From positions 64,863-128,862 of the forward strand of contig JAIBEI010000041.1 in NCBI GenBank assembly GCA_019459055.1: DNA of 64,000 nucleotides, given 5' to 3'. The notes below the pieces were generated by a model that saw only the letters and a list, made by a program, of their open reading frames with translations, made no database searches and was not told where the DNA came from. Origin of the DNA: Thiobacillus sp. (GTDB lineage Bacteria > Pseudomonadota > Gammaproteobacteria > Burkholderiales > Thiobacillaceae). A program made the translations under genes and the position numbers. Below, piece by piece: positions 32,801-42,774 of the stretch (its first letter is position 1; the number at the start of each line of letters is the position of its first letter).

Positions 32801-33850
32801 ATCCTGACGGCCGCCGCCCCGGACAAAATCGGCAGCCAGGCGGGACGACGTCTCCCTGAATCCTGGCGTAACGAAGGTCTCGCCCTCATAAACGATCCGG
32901 ACTGCAATCTTTTCCGGATTGCGGAACGCGGAGGGCAGCATCAAGACCAGTTCCTGCATCACCTCTGCCACCGGCCTGCGCTCGTCCTGCAAGATCCGGG
33001 CAGCGCGGTGCAGCGCGGTGTTGACCTTCAGGCCGATATCCAGATTGGCAATCAGCCGGCCGACCGTTTCCGCTGTCTGGTTGAAGTTTTTCGCCAGCCC
33101 CCCGATCTCGTCGCGCGACGTGAAGTCAAACCGCGCCGAATGGTCGCCCGAGGCAAACCGGCTGAACATGCGCGAAACCCCCCGTACCGGCAAGATGACC
33201 TTGTGGCGCAGGTAGAGGATGATCATCAGCATGAGTACCACCTCTGCGGCCAGGATGGCATTCACGATCAACTTCGCCTTGGAATGCGCCTTGGCCGCGG
33301 CGCGGGTCAATTCAACGACAACGTTGTCGGCGGCATCCAGCGTGGCGGCCGAATGAAAACCAAGACGGGCAAAGACAAGCGACCTGTCGACCTCTTCCGG
33401 CGAATTGCGTATCGAATCCACCACGGAACGGTACCCTTGCCAGGCTTGGTGCAAATCCCGCAAAAACCCGGGGAGATTGTTCGCCTCATCTTTGACGATC
33501 GGCGGCAGCTGCCGCACAGCAAGCCCGATCTTGTCCAGTTGCGCTTCAAATTGGGCGTACAGCCGATCAATCACCTGGCCATCCTGGCGTTTTTCCAGCC
33601 CCATCGATTGGAAGGCAATTTCCTGGCTTATATAGCGCAGGCGGCCGCTTTCATTGATGATGCTTGCAGTGTCGGCGGCCCCGTCATACAGCCGTTCGAC
33701 AACGACCAGGTTCCCCACCGTGAGCGCAAAAAACAGCAAAAAGGCGATGCCAAACTTTTTGCCAAGGGAGGGGCGCAGCAACCGACTACGCAAGGCATTC
33801 CCGGCATGTTGGACCGGGATGGCGGGGTGTTGCGGAGTGGATTTATTCAC
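29876..33850 (-). CDS. Membrane sensor protein with HAMP, multiple PAS (one LOV-like), GGDEF and EAL domains
   Basis: N-terminal TM and periplasmic region, HAMP, several PAS/PAC repeats (DITERK), GGDEF motif [14 protein letters not shown], EAL motif [14 protein letters not shown]; PAS motif GRNCNFLQ. Confidence 0.93.
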   Translation of the reverse strand: [1324 protein letters not shown]

Positions 33851-34345
33851 CGTGCATTCTTGGCATAAACAACACCGGCTTTAGCTGGCGCAAGCCGTGG
33901 GACGCCTTTTGTCTACGTACATATGCTGATTTTCTAAATACCACGACAAGAATAATCAACTCCACATTCACAAAAAAACACCTGAAACCATTTTTTGGGC
34001 CGCCTCCATGGCGTCCGCTTTGCCCCTGTCTGCCATTACCGCGAGCATTGTTTACGCGTCCCGATGATCTGCCCTCCGGCCCGATGAAAGGGCCCTCGGA
34101 CTGCCGACAAAATCCCGTCTTTTCTCAAAGGCGTGGTTTTTCTTTTTCAAAGGCTGCCGAGCTGGCCGCGGCTCGGCAACGCCTTGCCAACAATTCAGCA
34201 GAAAGCTCATGAATGATTCGCAGCGGATAGGTGGCCGAGGCGAGGTGCCAGGGCCGTATCGGAAAGCGGCTGGTTTTGACCGGGCTGCCGGTACGCTTCC
34301 TGAAGGGCGCTGTGCTATGCTGATGACCATTTTCAGGGGGTCTGC

Positions 34346-34567
34346 GTGGGCAAAATTCTGCTGCTCATCATTATTGGTCTGGTGGTGTATGCGCTGATCC
34401 GCAACTACCAGCGCTCGCTCAACAAACCCGCATCGGCGCAGGAACACACCGTCGAAGACATGGTGAAATGCGCGCATTGCGGGGTGAACCTGCCGCATAG
34501 CGAAGCGATTTATTCCGGCGGCGACTTCTTCTGCACCCCCGAACACAAACAACTCGGTAAAAAATGA
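34346..34567 (+). CDS. PP0621-family small membrane protein
   Basis: MGKILLLIIIGLVVYALIRNY...MVKCAHCGVNLPHSEAIYSGGDFFCTPEHKQ; directly upstream of the pilS-like gene. Confidence 0.75.
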   Translation: MGKILLLIIIGLVVYALIRNYQRSLNKPASAQEHTVEDMVKCAHCGVNLPHSEAIYSGGDFFCTPEHKQLGKK

Positions 34568-36147
34568 GCGCCCCGGCGGCTGCCCTGCCCCGCCCTGCCA
34601 CGCAGGGCTATTACGCGTCGCATTGGCGCAGCCTCGACTACTTCAACCTGTATCGCCTGACCCTTGCGGTGGCGCTGGTGTTCACCAGCCTGCTGTTCGA
34701 CGCGTCCGACCTGTTCCGCGCCGGCGCGAGCGAGCGCTTCCAGGGCTTTGCGTATGCCTACCTGGTGATTGCGGCCTTGTTCATTCTGGGGATTCGCGCG
34801 CGCTGGCCGGGATTCCAGATCCAACTCACCGCGCACATCACCGCCGACATCGTGCTGTTGATGTTGATGATGTCGACCAGCGAGCGGCTGGCAGGCGGCA
34901 TGGGACTGCTGCTGATGATTTCGATTGCTTCGGGCGGCCTGGTCGGCAGCGGCCGGCTGACCCTGCTGTACGCCGCGATGGCGTCGATCGCCGTGCTGCT
35001 GCAGCACGGCTTCAGCATTCTGGGCGGCGGCGAGAGGGTGGACAGTTTTTTCCAGGTTGGCCTGCTGTGCGCGGGCTATTTTGCCATCGGTTGGCTGGCA
35101 CACGCGCTGACGCAGCGCGCGCTGCGCTCGGAAACGCTGGCCCAGCAGCAGGCGGACGAACTGGCGCTGCTGAACCGGATCAATGCGCTGGCGATCGAAA
35201 ACTCCCCCGACGGCCTGCTGGCGGTGCGCGGCGATGGCGTGGTGCGCCACGCCAGCCCGCGAGCGCTGGTGTTGCTCGGCGTCACGGCGCCGGTGACGCC
35301 CGGCATCACCCGGCTGCAAGACTGCGCGCCCGAACTGGCGCGTCTGGCCCAACAGGTACACCCCCCCGGCATGGCGCCCACCCTGAGCACGCCGACGGCG
35401 CAGTTGCGGGTGCGCTGCATTCCGCTGGAGACGCCGGACGACAGCCGGGTGCTGGTACTGGAGGACCAGAGCCAGGCCGAGCAAGCGGCGCAGCGCCTGA
35501 AGCTGGCGGCGCTGGGACGGCTGACCGCCAACATCGCTCACGAAATCCGCAATCCGCTGTCGGCCATCAGCCATGCCGCACAGCTGCTGCACGAGGAAGC
35601 GCACGGCCCCGCCCAGGCCAGGCTGACCGAGATCATCGAAAACAACGCGCGGCGGCTTGACCGGCTGGTGGAGGAGGTGCTGACGCTCAATCGGCGCGAC
35701 CGCCTCAACCCGGTCAACTTCGACGCCGCGGCGCTCACCGCCCTGATCGACGATCTGCGGCAGACTGAAGAAATCCCGGCCGCCGCCGTCATAGTCAGCA
35801 TGACTGAACCCGTGCACTTTCAATTCGACCCCGACCACCTGCGCCAGATCGTGTGGAATCTCTTGCGCAACGCCTGGCGATACAGCCGCAAGCAGGCGGG
35901 CAGCATCCGCTTCCGCACGCAGGTGACGGACGACGGCGTGCAGTTCGAAATCGAGGACGACGGGCCGGGATTGTCGCCGGAACATCAGGGCAAGCTGTTC
36001 GAGCCATTTTTCACCACCGATGCGCAGGGCACCGGGCTCGGGCTGTTCCTCGCACGCGAGCTGGCCGAGGCCAACCACGCGGCGCTGGCCTACGTGCCCT
36101 GGGCAGACGGCGCGCGCTTCCGCCTCAGCCTGCGCGGGGGCGAGTGA
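34564..36147 (+). CDS. pilS: Two-component sensor histidine kinase (PilS-like)
   Basis: TM region, H-box NIAHEIRNPLSAISHAAQLL, ATP-binding domain DDGPGLSPEHQGKLFEPFFTTDAQGTGLGLFLARELAEAN. Confidence 0.85.
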   Translation: MSAPAAALPRPATQGYYASHWRSLDYFNLYRLTLAVALVFTSLLFDASDLFRAGASERFQGFAYAYLVIAALFILGIRARWPGFQIQLTAHITADIVLLMLMMSTSERLAGGMGLLLMISIASGGLVGSGRLTLLYAAMASIAVLLQHGFSILGGGERVDSFFQVGLLCAGYFAIGWLAHALTQRALRSETLAQQQADELALLNRINALAIENSPDGLLAVRGDGVVRHASPRALVLLGVTAPVTPGITRLQDCAPELARLAQQVHPPGMAPTLSTPTAQLRVRCIPLETPDDSRVLVLEDQSQAEQAAQRLKLAALGRLTANIAHEIRNPLSAISHAAQLLHEEAHGPAQARLTEIIENNARRLDRLVEEVLTLNRRDRLNPVNFDAAALTALIDDLRQTEEIPAAAVIVSMTEPVHFQFDPDHLRQIVWNLLRNAWRYSRKQAGSIRFRTQVTDDGVQFEIEDDGPGLSPEHQGKLFEPFFTTDAQGTGLGLFLARELAEANHAALAYVPWADGARFRLSLRGGE

Positions 36148-36149
36148 GC

Positions 36150-37466
36150 ATGGCCGCTTCCCCGCGCATTCTGCTGGTAGATGACGAGTCCGACCTGCTC
36201 GACCTGATGGAGCTGACGCTGGTCAAGATGGGGCTGGAAACCGACCGTGCCGCCAGCGTCGCCGAAGCACAGGTCCGGCTGGCGCAGACGCACTACGACC
36301 TCTGCCTCACCGACATGCGACTGGGGGATGGCGAAGGGCTGGAGGTGATCGCCGCCGCCAGCGCGTTGCCAGCGCCGGTGCCGGTAGCGGTCATCACCGC
36401 GTACGGCAATGCCGGCAATGCGGTGGCCGCGCTGAAGGCAGGCGCGTTCGATTACCTGGCCAAGCCGGTGGCGCTCGACCAGCTGCGCGCGCTGGTCAAG
36501 TCCGCGCTGAAAATCCCGGAGACCGCGCAGGCGAACGGCACCGCGCACGATCTGATCGGCCAGTCCGCCACCATGCAGGACATCCGCGCACGCATCGCCA
36601 AGCTCGCCCGCACCCAGGCGCCGGTGCACATCGCCGGCGAATCGGGCAGCGGCAAGGAGCTCGCGGCGCGGCTGATCCACCGTCTCGGCAACCGCGCCGA
36701 CAAGCCCTTCGTCGCGGTCAACTGCGGCGCCATTCCCGAGACGCTGATGGAAAGCGAGTTTTTCGGTTATCGCAAAGGCGCGTTCACCGGCGCCGACGCC
36801 GACCGCAACGGTTTTTTCCAGGCGGCCGACGGCGGCACCCTGTTTCTCGACGAGGTGGCCGATCTGCCGCTGTCGATGCAGGTGAAACTGTTGCGCGTGC
36901 TGCAGGAAAAGAAGGTGCGCAAGATCGGCGCCACGGTCGAAGAGCCGGTCGACGTGCGCATCGTCAGCGCCACCCACCAGAACCTCGCCGCGCTGGTCGA
37001 ATCCGGACGCTTCCGCCAGGATTTGTATTACCGGCTGAACGTCATCGATCTGGTGATGCCCAGCCTACGCGAGCGCGTCGAGGACATCCCGGAAATGGCG
37101 CGCTTTCTGCTCGACAAGCTGGGCGGCAGCGACGTCAAGCTGGATCGCGACGCCGAAAAGGCACTCTGCGCCTATGCCTTCCCCGGAAACGTGCGCGAAC
37201 TGGAAAACACCCTGGAGCGGGCGCTGGCACTGTGCGAAAACCGGCGCATCAGCGCGGCCGATCTCAGCCTTGCCCCCGCCCTGCCCGTCACCAATGGCGC
37301 GCCCGGCAGCAAATACCCGTTGCAGGATCACCTCGACCAGATGGAGCGCACCGCCATCCTCGAAGCGCTGGAGCAGACACGCCACAACAAGACCGCCGCC
37401 GCCCGCGTCCTCGGCGTCACCTTCCGCAGCCTGCGCTACCGGCTGGAGCGCCTGGGGATCGAGTAG
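36150..37466 (+). CDS. pilR: Sigma54-dependent response regulator (PilR-like)
   Basis: Receiver (ILLVDDESDLLDLMELTL), AAA+ (GESGSGKELAARLIH, ESEFFGYRKGAFTGAD), C-terminal HTH. Confidence 0.88.
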   Translation: MAASPRILLVDDESDLLDLMELTLVKMGLETDRAASVAEAQVRLAQTHYDLCLTDMRLGDGEGLEVIAAASALPAPVPVAVITAYGNAGNAVAALKAGAFDYLAKPVALDQLRALVKSALKIPETAQANGTAHDLIGQSATMQDIRARIAKLARTQAPVHIAGESGSGKELAARLIHRLGNRADKPFVAVNCGAIPETLMESEFFGYRKGAFTGADADRNGFFQAADGGTLFLDEVADLPLSMQVKLLRVLQEKKVRKIGATVEEPVDVRIVSATHQNLAALVESGRFRQDLYYRLNVIDLVMPSLRERVEDIPEMARFLLDKLGGSDVKLDRDAEKALCAYAFPGNVRELENTLERALALCENRRISAADLSLAPALPVTNGAPGSKYPLQDHLDQMERTAILEALEQTRHNKTAAARVLGVTFRSLRYRLERLGIE

Positions 37467-37481
37467 TGTTGCCTTGTCCCG

Positions 37482-37520
37482 CACAATAAAAAACCCGCTA
37501 AATGCGGGTTTTTTATTGTG
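37482..37520. terminator. Bidirectional terminator between pilR-like gene and tRNA-Thr
   Basis: cacaataaaaaacccgc taaat gcgggttttttattgtg, perfect 17-bp inverted repeat. Confidence 0.85.
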
Positions 37521-37524
37521 TTAG

Positions 37525-37600
37525 TGGTGCCGCTTGTCGGAATCGAACTGACGACCTACCGCTTACAAGGCGGTTGCTCTACCAACTGAGCTAAAGCGGC
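37525..37600 (-). tRNA. tRNA-Thr (TGT)
   Basis: Reverse complement gccgctttagctcagttggtagagcaaccgccttgtaagcggtaggtcgtcagttcgattccgacaagcggcacca. Confidence 0.94.
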
Positions 37601-37646
37601 GACGGGCGACATTATAACGATGCCGCGCGATGGATTGAGCGATTAA

Positions 37647-38054
37647 TTACTTGACGACTTTGAGCGAGGGTCTGCCCTTGGGAGGGGGGGGCGGCGGCTC
37701 GTCAGCCTGGGTAGACGGAGCCTGATCGGGCGGCTCGGGCGTGTCGACGGGTTCGAAATGCAGGCCCTGGCCGTTTTCGCGCGCGAAGATGGCCATGACC
37801 CGATCCACTGGAATGGAAATCTCGTGCGAGACGCCGCCGAAGCGTGAGGAAAACTGGATCCAGTCGTTGTCCAGGGTGAGGTTTCGCGTCGCGCCTGCGC
37901 TGATGTTGAGCACGATCTGGCCGTCCTTGACGAAGCCTTGCGGCACGCGGGTGCGGCCATCCACCGCAACCAGGAGTTGCGGGGTATGGCCCGCATCCGT
38001 ACACCATTCATACAGCGCACGGATCAAATACGGCTTGGTTGAAATCTCGGCCAC
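37647..38054 (-). CDS. sspB: ClpXP protease specificity-enhancing factor SspB
   Basis: STKPYLIRALYEWCTDAGHTPQLLVAVDGRTRVPQGFVKDGQIVLNISAGATRNL. Confidence 0.94.
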   Translation of the reverse strand: MAEISTKPYLIRALYEWCTDAGHTPQLLVAVDGRTRVPQGFVKDGQIVLNISAGATRNLTLDNDWIQFSSRFGGVSHEISIPVDRVMAIFARENGQGLHFEPVDTPEPPDQAPSTQADEPPPPPPKGRPSLKVVK

Positions 38055-38063
38055 CAGCCTGCC

Positions 38064-38663
38064 TTACTTGCGCAATGCCTTTTCGGTGGGCGTCAGCGCG
38101 CTGATGAAAGCAGGACGGCTGAACAGGCGCTCGCGGTACTTGAGCACCGGCGCGGCCACCTTCGGCAGTTCGATGCCGTAATGCTCGAGGCGCCACAGCA
38201 GCGGGGCGATCGCCACGTCCAGCATGGAGAACTCGTCGTTCATCAGGTATTTCTGCTTGGTGAGGATGGGCGTGAGCTGTGACAGGCTGTCACGGATTTC
38301 CGCGCGCGCCTTGTCCGACGACTTGCCGAGGCCGTGCTCAAGCGTGTTGACGTGGGTGAACAGGTCGTGCTCGAAGTTGAACAGCACCAGCCGCGCACGC
38401 GCGCGCATGACGGGATCCGGCGGCATCAGTTGCGGATGCGGAAAGCGCTCGTCGATGTACTCATTGATGATGTTGGACTCGGTCAGGATCAGGTCGCGTT
38501 CGACCAGCACCGGCATCTTGCCGCCGGGGCTGATGCTGGCGATTTCTTCCGGCTTGTTGTGCATGTCGACATCGATGATTTCGAAGTCCATGTCTTTTTC
38601 GTACAGGACAATGCGGCAGCGGTGGCTGTATGGGCAGGTACTGCCGGAATACAAGGTCATCAT
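38064..38663 (-). CDS. sspA: Stringent starvation protein A / GST-family protein
   Basis: MTLYSGSTCPYSHRCRIVLYEKDMDFEIIDVDMHNKPEEIASISPGGKMPVLVERDLILTESNIINEYIDERFPHPQLMP. Confidence 0.93.
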   Translation of the reverse strand: MMTLYSGSTCPYSHRCRIVLYEKDMDFEIIDVDMHNKPEEIASISPGGKMPVLVERDLILTESNIINEYIDERFPHPQLMPPDPVMRARARLVLFNFEHDLFTHVNTLEHGLGKSSDKARAEIRDSLSQLTPILTKQKYLMNDEFSMLDVAIAPLLWRLEHYGIELPKVAAPVLKYRERLFSRPAFISALTPTEKALRK

Positions 38664-38706
38664 GGCGGGGGCTCCCTAAGGTGTTGCGTGTATTGGATAC
38701 GTAAAA

Positions 38707-38739
38707 TGCCAACAGCCGGACACAGTCCGGCTGTTGGCA
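38707..38739. terminator. Hairpin downstream of petC
   Basis: tgccaacagccggacacagtccggctgttggca. Confidence 0.65.
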
Positions 38740-38755
38740 GAAGGCGCGACCCGGA

Positions 38756-39481
38756 TCAGTGGATGTGTTTCCAGAATTCCTTCTTCAGATAATAGGCCAC
38801 GACGAAGAAAACAGAGAGGAAAATCAGGACGATGATGCCAAGCTGCTTGCGCTGAAGCTGGGCGGGCTCGCCCATCCACACCAGGTAGTTGACCAGATCG
38901 CCGACCATGGCATCGTACTCGGCCAAGGCCATGCTGCCGGGCTTGACCAGTTCGAGCCGCTCGATCACTTGATGGCCGCCTTCCGTCTTGAAGCGTGGCG
39001 CCATTTCACCCTGCAGATCCGACATCACGTGCGGCATGCCCACCTTGTCGAACACGGTGTTGTTCCAGCCGGTGACGGTCGAACCATCCCGGTAGAAGCT
39101 GCGCAGGTAGGTGTACAGATAGTCGGCGCCGCGAGCACGGGAGATCACGCTGAGGTCGGGCGGGGCGGCGCCGAACCAGGCCTTGGCGTCTGTATTGGCC
39201 ATGGCGACATTCATGGGTTCACCCGGCTTTTCGGCGGCGAACATCAGATTGTCCTTGATCTGGTCTTCGGTCAGGCCGATGTCCTGCATGCGCGAGTAGC
39301 GCATGGCACTGGCGCTGTGGCAGTTAAGACAGTAGTTCACGAACACGCGGGCGCCGCGCTGCAGGGAATCCTGATCGGCCAGGTTGACCGGCGCCTTGTC
39401 CAGATGGATGCTGGCGCCGGCCGCAAAGGCTGCGACGGGGGCTACCGCCAGCAGGAAAAGAAAGTTCTTCAAGCGTTTCAT
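38756..39481 (-). CDS. petC: Cytochrome c1 (bc1 complex)
   Basis: VNYCLNCHSASAMRYSRM heme motif; C-terminal TM. Confidence 0.95.
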   Translation of the reverse strand: MKRLKNFLFLLAVAPVAAFAAGASIHLDKAPVNLADQDSLQRGARVFVNYCLNCHSASAMRYSRMQDIGLTEDQIKDNLMFAAEKPGEPMNVAMANTDAKAWFGAAPPDLSVISRARGADYLYTYLRSFYRDGSTVTGWNNTVFDKVGMPHVMSDLQGEMAPRFKTEGGHQVIERLELVKPGSMALAEYDAMVGDLVNYLVWMGEPAQLQRKQLGIIVLIFLSVFFVVAYYLKKEFWKHIH

Positions 39482-40717
39482 TTAGCCAGTCACCCTTTCC
39501 GGTTCCGGTTTGGTTTTGTCAATCGATGTGTACCACGGCATCAACAGGAAAAACAGGAAGTAGATCACCGAGAAGATCCGGGCAAAAGTCGTCGCCACCG
39601 GGGAGACCGGCAGCAGCCCCAGATAGCCGAGGCCGATGAAAGACACGACGAACAGGGCCAGCATGATCTTGTAGATTGGACCGCGATAGCGGATCGACTT
39701 GACCTTGCTGCGATCGAGCCAGGGCAGGAAGAACAGCACGACGATCGACATGCCCATCGCCACCACGCCGGGGAACTGCGAGCCGAACAGTGGCGGCACC
39801 GCGCGCAGGATCGCGTAGAACGGGGTGAAGTACCACAGTGGCGCGATATGCAGCGGCGTCTGCAGCGGATTGGCCGGAACGAAGTTGGCCTGTTCGAGGA
39901 AGTAGCCGCCCATTTCAGGCGCGAAGAACACAATCGCCGAGAACACCATCAGGAAGACGATGACACCGACAATGTCCTTCACCGTGTAGTAGGGGTGGAA
40001 GGGAATGCCGTCGAGCGGAATATGCGTCACCGGGTCTTTGTGCTTCTTGATTTCGATGCCGTCCGGGTTGTTGGAGCCGACTTCGTGCAGCGCCACCAGG
40101 TGCACCACGACCAGCGCGAGCAGCACCAGCGGCAGGGCGATGACATGGAAGGCGAAGAAACGGTTCAACGTGGCGTCGGAAATCACGTAGTCGCCGCGAA
40201 TCCAGATCGACAGATCCTCACCGATGAAGGGCACGGCGGCGAACAGGTTGACGATCACCTGCGCACCCCAGTACGACATCTGGCCCCACGGCAGCAGGTA
40301 ACCGAGGAAAGCTTCGGCCATCAGCGCCAGATAGATCAGCACGCCAAATATCCAGATCAGCTCGCGCGGCTTGCGGTAGGAACCGTACATCAGGCCGCGG
40401 AACATATGCAGGTAGACGACGACGAAAAACATCGCGGCGCCGGTTGAGTGCATGTAGCGGATCAGCCAGCCCCACTCGACGTCGCGCATGATGTACTCGA
40501 CGGACATGAAGGCGAGCGCCGCGTCCGGCTTGTAGTTCATGGTGAGGAAAATGCCGGTGACGATCTGGATCACCAGCACCAGCATCGCGAGCGAGCCGAA
40601 GAAATACCAGAAATTGAAGTTCTTGGGTGCGTAGTACTCGGACAGGTGCGCCTTGTAGGTCGAGGTGAGGGGGAATCGGTCGTCGACCCAACCCATCATT
40701 TTTTGCAGGGCAGACAT
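39482..40717 (-). CDS. petB: Cytochrome b (bc1 complex)
   Basis: GIFLTMNYKPDAALAFMSVEYIMRDVEWGWLIRYMHSTGAAMFFVVVYLHMFRG. Confidence 0.97.
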   Translation of the reverse strand: MSALQKMMGWVDDRFPLTSTYKAHLSEYYAPKNFNFWYFFGSLAMLVLVIQIVTGIFLTMNYKPDAALAFMSVEYIMRDVEWGWLIRYMHSTGAAMFFVVVYLHMFRGLMYGSYRKPRELIWIFGVLIYLALMAEAFLGYLLPWGQMSYWGAQVIVNLFAAVPFIGEDLSIWIRGDYVISDATLNRFFAFHVIALPLVLLALVVVHLVALHEVGSNNPDGIEIKKHKDPVTHIPLDGIPFHPYYTVKDIVGVIVFLMVFSAIVFFAPEMGGYFLEQANFVPANPLQTPLHIAPLWYFTPFYAILRAVPPLFGSQFPGVVAMGMSIVVLFFLPWLDRSKVKSIRYRGPIYKIMLALFVVSFIGLGYLGLLPVSPVATTFARIFSVIYFLFFLLMPWYTSIDKTKPEPERVTG

Positions 40718-40721
40718 TTAT

Positions 40722-41327
40722 TTAAGCTCCTTTTGCGTCTACACCGATCAGCAATCTGGCATCGCTGAGGTATTGATGAGGCGGAATCACCAGATTGGTC
40801 GGGGCCGGCGCACCCTTGAATACGCGCCCGGCAAGGTCGAAACGCGAGCCGTGGCAGGGGCAGAAGAAGCCGCCCGGCCAGTCGCCGCCGAGATCGGCCG
40901 CGCCGATTTCACTGCGGAAGGTGGGCGAGCACCCGAGGTGGGTACAGATGCCGACCGCCACCAGGTATTCCGGCTTGATCGAACGGGCCACATTCTTGGC
41001 GTAGTCGGGCTGCTGCGGCATTTCGCTGCCGGGGTCGGCCAGCTGATCGTCGTGCTTGCCCAGCAGGTCGAGCATTTCCGGGGTGCGGTTGACGATCCAC
41101 ACCGGCTTGCCGCGCCACTCGACCGTCAGCAGCATGCCCGGCTCGATCTTGTCGATATCCACTTCCACCGGTGCGCCTGCTGCCCTGGCGCGCGCGCTGG
41201 GCATCATGCTCATCACCAACGGCACTGCCACGCCTGCCGCCGCAACCCCGCCCAGAGCGCTGGTCGCGGCGATCAGGAATTTTCGTTTACGTGCGTCCAC
41301 TTTTTGCCCATCGACTTCCTGGTTCAT
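40722..41327 (-). CDS. petA: Ubiquinol-cytochrome c reductase Rieske iron-sulfur subunit
   Basis: CTHLGCSP...FFCPCHGSRFDLAGRVFKGAPAPTNL. Confidence 0.96.
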   Translation of the reverse strand: MNQEVDGQKVDARKRKFLIAATSALGGVAAAGVAVPLVMSMMPSARARAAGAPVEVDIDKIEPGMLLTVEWRGKPVWIVNRTPEMLDLLGKHDDQLADPGSEMPQQPDYAKNVARSIKPEYLVAVGICTHLGCSPTFRSEIGAADLGGDWPGGFFCPCHGSRFDLAGRVFKGAPAPTNLVIPPHQYLSDARLLIGVDAKGA

Positions 41328-41467
41328 GTTTACCTGACCTGAACGTGTTTCGATAAAGACGACATTCTAATCAATTTTTCGCACTTACTGGAAGCCCCCG
41401 CGTGGCATGGACGCTGTGCACCGCCCCCCTAGGGTATAATAACGCGTGGCGGAACTACGCCAAGTCC

Positions 41468-42676
<1,209 letters not shown>

Positions 42677-42774
42677 AAATCCGTTGGGCCGCGCGAGCGC
42701 GGCCTGCATGCCGGAAGACACATTCAAGCCCCCCCCCGCCGGACGCGGGCTGACTGCGCACCCCCCTGAACGCA

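Noticed and set aside
33870-33920. Possible c-di-GMP (GEMM) riboswitch near the GGDEF-EAL gene (caagccgtgggacgcc)
   Set aside because: Only a short GGGACGC match; the rest of the GEMM consensus is missing and it is on the opposite strand from the adjacent gene.
34052-34552. Reverse-strand ORF of 166 aa overlapping the PP0621-like gene
   Set aside because: Forward-strand PP0621-family protein with Cys motif and pilS coupling is better supported.
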